Part shown: piece after piece, positions 59,502 through 64,000 of the stretch
Layout of the letters: every line of letters starts with the position of its first letter
Numbering within the stretch: the first letter of the stretch is position 1
Assembly (NCBI GenBank): GCA_036346395.1
Contig: CM070599.1
Span: 25,039,232-25,103,231 of the forward strand
From: Hsuehochloa calcarea
Taxonomy: Eukaryota; Streptophyta; Magnoliopsida; Poales; Poaceae
Reading direction: 5' to 3'
Length of the DNA: 64,000 bases
The notes under the pieces: generated by a model
Databases searched by the model: none
Told to the model about the DNA's origin: nothing
What the model saw: only the letters and a program-made list of their open reading frames with translations
Translations under genes and position numbers: made by a program

Positions 59502-60938
59502 AAAATGGATGCAAAGATTCTCATAATATTATCGTATTTTTCATGATTTAATGTTATTTTCAGTGATAAAAAGCAATATGAACAATCACAGATAATCAAA
59601 AACAGTAAACACAATACATAAATTGCATAGAAATAATCATAATAAAGTTAAACTTGCTTCAAATGCTAAAACCAGTTCAAAATTTGAATTCCTAAGGCCC
59701 TTTTCTGTTAGAACATGATTTTTGGCGAATTATGCAATTTTCAGGGACTAAACCACTAATTTTCTGTTCTGAGAATTTTTTTGTGTAATTTTCAGAATTC
59801 CTGAGGGCCTTCTTGCAAAATTTCATTTTTTATTTTTACCCTTTTCTTCCAGAAAAAGGTTGGGTCGGGCCCATTAGGCCTATCCAGCTCATCGTGGCCC
59901 ATCATCGGCTAACTTCAAACGGTCGAACCTAGTAGCCCTATTTACCCGGGTGGCGGCGCGTGAGGCAGCGGGCGGGCGGCTGGCGCTACGTGTGGACGTC
60001 ACCGGTGACAGCTTCAAGCGCGACGGTTGGCGGGAACTCGCGGCGCACTACTGAGCGCGAGTGCGATCTAGGCGGTATCAGACGGGCCGACGCGCGACTC
60101 TAGGCGGTGGCGCGGCTCGAGGGAAGCCGTCTTGGGTGGCGCCTATCGGCGAGAGATGCGCTCTAGGCGGCGGAGGCTCCAGTAGTGGAGGACCCATTCG
60201 GGCGGCTCGGCCGGACGACGAGCGCCTTCAAGAGGTGGTCTTGGCCGCGACTACCCACCCCTTTCCCTCTTTTTTCTTTGCTACGGGAGGGCCAAGCGAT
60301 GCCGACGGCGATGCTTCATGGCCGAGTGGCAGCCAGCAGCGGCGCCTCATGCGGGAGGTCGGCGGGACCAAGCGGCACTAAGCCCGTCGCGGGCGGCCGA
60401 CTTCAAGTGCGCGTGGAGGTGCGTGGTGGCCGTGGCCGTGTATTGCATGGCGGCGGCAGTTCTTTAAGCCGTAAGCGTCTTGGTAAACCACGGCGGTCGG
60501 CTTTTGGCGGCGCGGCTTGAGCGATCTTGGAGCGATGGTCGGCGGCACATGACCGTCTGAGGCCATCGGTAAATCTTTTGTTTGTTTGCTTACTGTTCAT
60601 CGTGACTACTGTTCATGCAATTACTGTTCATGTAATCCACCGATTGGCTTGGCGGCGACTTCAAGTCGGCTCACGGTAGATTAGAATGGATTTGCAATCC
60701 ACAGTTCAATCATCATCTACTCTTTCATGCATTCTACCGATCAACATTGTGCCGGCGACTTCAAGTCGGCTCGAGGTAGATTAGAGCGGATTTGCACCGT
60801 AGGATAAAACAATCTAGAAAGCAACAATTGCGGAATTGAAAGCGATCTAGAAAAAATGATTTGATCTACGAGCATCATGTTACGACAGTTATCTTTTGAC
60901 CCGAGAAGAGTAGGTCGGAGTCGATCGTGCTGATAACG
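59502..60938 (-). other. Long leader of copia element 2
   Basis: 1.4 kb between gag and the 5' LTR. A GC-rich block (about 59950-60560) has overlapping artefact frames on both strands. The phrase GCGACTTCAAGTCGGCTC with following GGTAGATTAGA and GGATTTGCA occurs twice (60655 and 60753). Three TACTGTTCAT words lie at 60590-60635. No gene is recognised. Confidence 0.5.
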
Positions 60939-61177
60939 TGTTAAGGAACCGTCGCTGACGAGTCCAACTGAGTGATTACCTTGTAGATAAACTCAGAATC
61001 GTAAAACAATGCAAAAATACAAGAATAGAATAGTAGATTGAACACATAGATATAAGATAATTTTTTATTTTGCTTTATTACTTTTCTGTAAAACTATAAT
61101 GTAATAATTGAAGATCCTTTTATATAATCTACCGGTTAAATGAAGAGCTACCATGGGAGGCTCTGCTTCTTAAAAAA
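60939..61177 (-). repeat. 5' LTR of copia element 2
   Basis: Runs TGTTAAGGAACC to CTTCTTAAAAAA on plus. The terminal CA has been lost. It is clearly alignable to the left LTR but with many differences and indels. Confidence 0.82.
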
Positions 61178-61399
61178 ATCGTTTCCCTTAAAATTTCTCA
61201 ACCGGCGTGCATCAGGCTAGAGCACGCGTGGATGTAACTGCCCGGGGCATGGCCCACCTGTCAGCTGGGCAAACTCAGGTGGGCCCGGAGAAAAGGCAAG
61301 GAGTCTGAACGGCGCTGGCTCCGCTAGCTGCCCGGTGGGTGGTGGCCTGGTGGCAGGTGGGTAGGCACCACTAGGTAGTACGTGGAAGGGAAAAAAGGG

Positions 61400-64000
61400 C
61401 ACCAGCAGAGCGGAAGCAATCAAAACGGCAGTACTACTCGAAAGCGGAAACAAAGCGTCGTCTGCTTCCCCTTTCCGTTTCTTCCATCCTCCCTCTCCTC
61501 TTCCCAAATAAAAACCCCCCCACAAAAAACGGAGCCTAGGCCCCTCGCGCGTTCCTCCCAATCTGCAGCTCTAGCGCGCCCCTAACTCCGATCAATCGAA
61601 GCGCCAAGCCCGGCCTCGCCTCCATTCCACCTTCTTCTTCTTCCGCTGCTCCTGGTGGTATGATTTTCTGTTCCGTGGTTGCTTGTTGATTTGGATAGAT
61701 CTTTTTCCTTTGCTTTGGATTTTAATTGGGTGTTTGTTTATGCGATAGCGAGAAAAGAAAAGATCGCTTGGTTTCTGGTCTAAGAACACGGGATCGATTG
61801 GCGCGGGGCTGAGGAATTGCTGGGGGATCTTGCTAATCCGTCTAATAGAATGACTTGATATGGTCTTGTTTCTTCCTTTTTCTAACTTAGCGTCCGATTT
61901 AGACATGTCAGCCGAACAAAGGTAGCTTGTTATGTCGCTTTATGAGCAAAAATGTGTTTCCTGGTGCTAAGTCGATGAAATTTCGCGCTGAGTTCATTTG
62001 GTGGAAATCGGCCATAATGAATGGGAAAATGTAGAGCGGATGCCTTATTTTGGATACGATTAAACGGCTAAATGTGTTAGTCAAACTGAAAACCCTTGGG
62101 ATTTGACGTCGGAGCACAGGTAGGCAGGTAGGAAGGATCTATGGTATAAGTGGATACCATTGACTAATGACTAGGCTTTAGCTCCTGTTCTGGTTCCTAA
62201 CAGCGGTGTAGTGTACCGGGAGAAACGCTTGTCGTTCAATATGTAGCAACCAAATGAATCTTTTATATTCAAAGAACAACTGCAAATGCCTTCCAAGCTC
62301 TTATAAAGAGCTGGTAGAGAAATTAACTTAGAGTAACTTATTTCGACCAGGAGAGTGATCCTCCCCCAATTGAGAGAAATTGCAGCATCCGTGAGAATTA
62401 GCATCGAATTCTCTGTTGTACAATCATGATAGTCCATGTGCTTCAAGCGCAACATCTATGCCCTATTGTGCATACTGATCTACGGATCAATTATCTACAT
62501 GAGAGGTCATCGCCATTTCATACATACATAACTACAGATGAGGTGGATAAGCCCATGGAAGGCTGTTGTAAGTTCACATGGATAAGTGGAAATCTGTGGA
62601 AGGTTGTTGTAAGTCCACATGGATAAGTAGTTATACTCTATGTTGTTAAATAAATGGATCTATAGCCTAGTGATGTGGCTAGAGTTTTTATCCTAACCGT
62701 GGAGAATGTAAGGAAATAAGTCATTCGGCATGCTAGAAATAAATGCAAATAAAGCAATAAGCATGCGTTAGAAGAAGAAAAAACTGTGATGACATCAAAT
62801 GCATTTCTAATAGGTGGGTACTATATGTAGACCTAGATATATTAAAGAAAATGGTTATGAGAATTATTATTCTTTATTCTAACAAACAAGAGTATTTTAG
62901 CATTTATACATTTTCCAGTAAAGTGAATTATGAGAGGCCCCTCTCACTTTTTTTCTTCAGTTGCTTTTCGTGTCTGTTAAATATATAGTGGATAAAATGG
63001 AGTTTGGCTATATGATCTTATAGTACTATAGATTATATTTCCTTAATTTACCTCTATATTTGCTAACATTATGTATAGTTGTATACTTGTATACATAAAT
63101 TGCACTTCCGATTTGTGCGCTTTGCTTAGATATTTGTTTTTCTAGAACTTCTGGATTTCTGCTCATGCATTTAGTTGAACATCATTGTAAAATATAATTT
63201 ATCCTTTTTTTCTACCTCTAGGTTGGAAATGACACATATGTTTCCAAATGAAGGTGCCTCATCCAGCTCAACCTCTATGAGCAGCCAGAGGAGTGAGACC
63301 GATGATGACAGGATGATTGCAATGGTTCTTGCAGAAGAATATGCCAAGTTAGATGGTGCTATGGCCAAGCGTCTTTCAAATTTAACCTCTATTCCTGTAA
63401 GATATTGCACGCCTGTTCTGTTCTATGTATTCATTTTTTTTCGTTTTTTGCCCTGCTCGGAACTGTTGATTATTTATTTGGTGGGCACTCTTTTGTTTCT
63501 CTCTGTGGTACAGTTCATTGAGTAAATAAAGCTAACTGTGTGTGCTTCTTGCCTGATGCTTCTTTCCTTTCTGCACATTTACAGCATGTTCCCCGTATTA
63601 ATACGTACTTCCCGACATATAGTGATGCCACTCTAGACCATCATCGCCTTCTTGATAGGTAAGTTTTAATGATCTTTAGATGGAATATTCACATTTATTT
63701 CTTAGGAACCTAGGCCTTCATTTTTTTAAGCAGAGAAAATATTTTGATTTATTGCTTTCATTTGCAAAGGCATTAATGTTCCATGCATGTTGGGTGGCTC
63801 CATCCTGTCATAGGAGTCTTTGGCAAACATTTGGATATACATTGAGAATCAAGTGTTGGTCTTACTCATACAAGCCCATAGTCCTTGAGTCAAAGGCTCA
63901 AAGCGTTAGTTTTTGTTTTATGTCATGTGCTCCAGTTTAGGAGAAGGTGCAGCCGGCCCTAGCGGCAGTTTAGGAATCCTCAAATTAGAAAATTGCAATT
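61400..64000 (+). CDS. OTU-type deubiquitinase gene, 5' part (runs off the window)
   Basis: Exon 1 (about 61530-61657, non-coding, ending before GTATGA) lies downstream of an AAATAAAAAC TATA-like word at 61506. Exon 2 (63222-63396) carries the start codon at 63229 and encodes residues 1-56 (MTHMFPNEGASSSS to NLTSIP). Exon 3 (63585-63658) continues HVPRINTYFPTYSDA...HHRLLDR. All splice sites are GT-AG. The phrases DDDRMIAMVLAEEYAKLDGAMAKRL and HVPRINTYFP are those of the N-terminal region of the plant OTU9/10/11-like cysteine proteases. The catalytic GDGNC box should follow in exon 4, outside the window. These proteins cleave ubiquitin chains; the exact linkage specificity is not predictable here. 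CDS coordinates inside the window are 63229-63396 and 63585-63658. Confidence 0.85.
61506..61515 (+). promoter_or_regulatory. TATA-like element of the OTU gene
   Basis: AAATAAAAAC about 30-60 bp before the presumed exon 1, with GGCCCACC/GGTGGGCCC words (61250-61290) upstream that resemble site II elements of plant housekeeping promoters. The copia 5' LTR ends only about 330 bp upstream. Confidence 0.4.
61658..63221 (+). other. Intron 1 of the OTU gene (in the 5' UTR)
   Basis: The donor GTATGA and the acceptor CTCTAG bound a 1.56-kb intron in the 5' untranslated region. Inside, a phrase about catggataagtgga-gttgtaagt is duplicated near 62560-62625. No gene lies within. Confidence 0.65.
63659..64000 (+). 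other. Start of OTU intron 3
   Basis: Donor GTAAGT at 63659. No acceptor followed by expected OTU sequence appears before the window ends. Confidence 0.7.

Larger units (their letters stand above)
51391..61177 (-). mobile_element. Old copia retrotransposon (about 7.1 kb plus a nested LTR)
   Basis: The left LTR (51391-51648) and right LTR (60939-61177) both start TGTTRAGGAACC on plus. ATCGT flanks both ends (51386-51390 and 61178-61182). The PPT (minus CCAAGGGGGAG) adjoins the left LTR and the right LTR is preceded by gtgctgataacg, common next to copia 5' LTRs. Minus-strand remnants of gag, zinc knuckle, protease, integrase, RT and RNase H lie between in copia order. A gypsy solo LTR is nested in gag. 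The LTRs are strongly diverged, so the element is old. Confidence 0.88.

Noticed and set aside
60061..60520. Possible small GC-rich genes upstream of the OTU gene
   Set aside because: Several mutually overlapping frames on both strands lie in the leader of a copia element, with no recognisable protein.

Overview
The window is plant nuclear DNA from a grass, most likely rice (Oryza). The evidence is three intron-bearing host genes of grass type, at least a dozen plant transposons nested in one another, and intergenic DNA that is mostly transposon debris. From memory the rice calnexin gene lies on chromosome 4; this could not be checked here. There are no operons, CRISPR arrays or tRNA/rRNA genes.

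Left block (1-20684): a three-level nest. The outermost layer is a large minus-strand gypsy-type LTR (1-2015 plus 19996-20684). It is split by an 18 kb CACTA element (2016-19992, TSD GAC) that carries decayed TNP2 and TNP1/Ulp1-like genes on the plus strand. Inside TNP2 sits an 8.57 kb non-coding LTR retrotransposon (3827-12396, TSD AGTAC). This last insertion is the strangest object in the window: both outer ends are the same LTR terminus in opposite orientation, as a 332-bp inverted repeat about 99% identical, while its two LTRs clearly belong to different subfamilies.

Middle block (20685-32340): the tail of a copia element (22582 to about 23440) appears to supply the promoter region of a single-exon C2-domain gene (23773-24558, plus). 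It is followed by a convergent, intact six-exon calnexin gene (25427-28376, minus) with a perfect CCAAT-N10-CACG ER-stress element upstream. Farther right are an LTR-like promoter region, a hAT MITE with near-perfect 8-bp TSDs, a TGCAACA-rich repeat and a copia LTR fragment.

Right block (32340-61177): a MULE with 9-bp TSDs (33202-34609); a decayed, intron-retaining partial copy of a Tudor-SN (TSN) gene (about 34713-42080, minus) broken by two solo LTRs; a second small MULE (43233-43714); a complete but dead copia element with 142-bp LTRs (43776-48432, minus); a LINE remnant; another TGCAACA-rich repeat; and a large old copia element (51391-61177, minus) with a gypsy solo LTR nested in its gag.

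Right edge (about 61400-64000): the 5' part of an OTU-type deubiquitinase gene on the plus strand, running off the window. The working genes are calnexin (ER folding), the C2-domain protein and the OTU protein. They share no obvious pathway; the rest is transposon biology.
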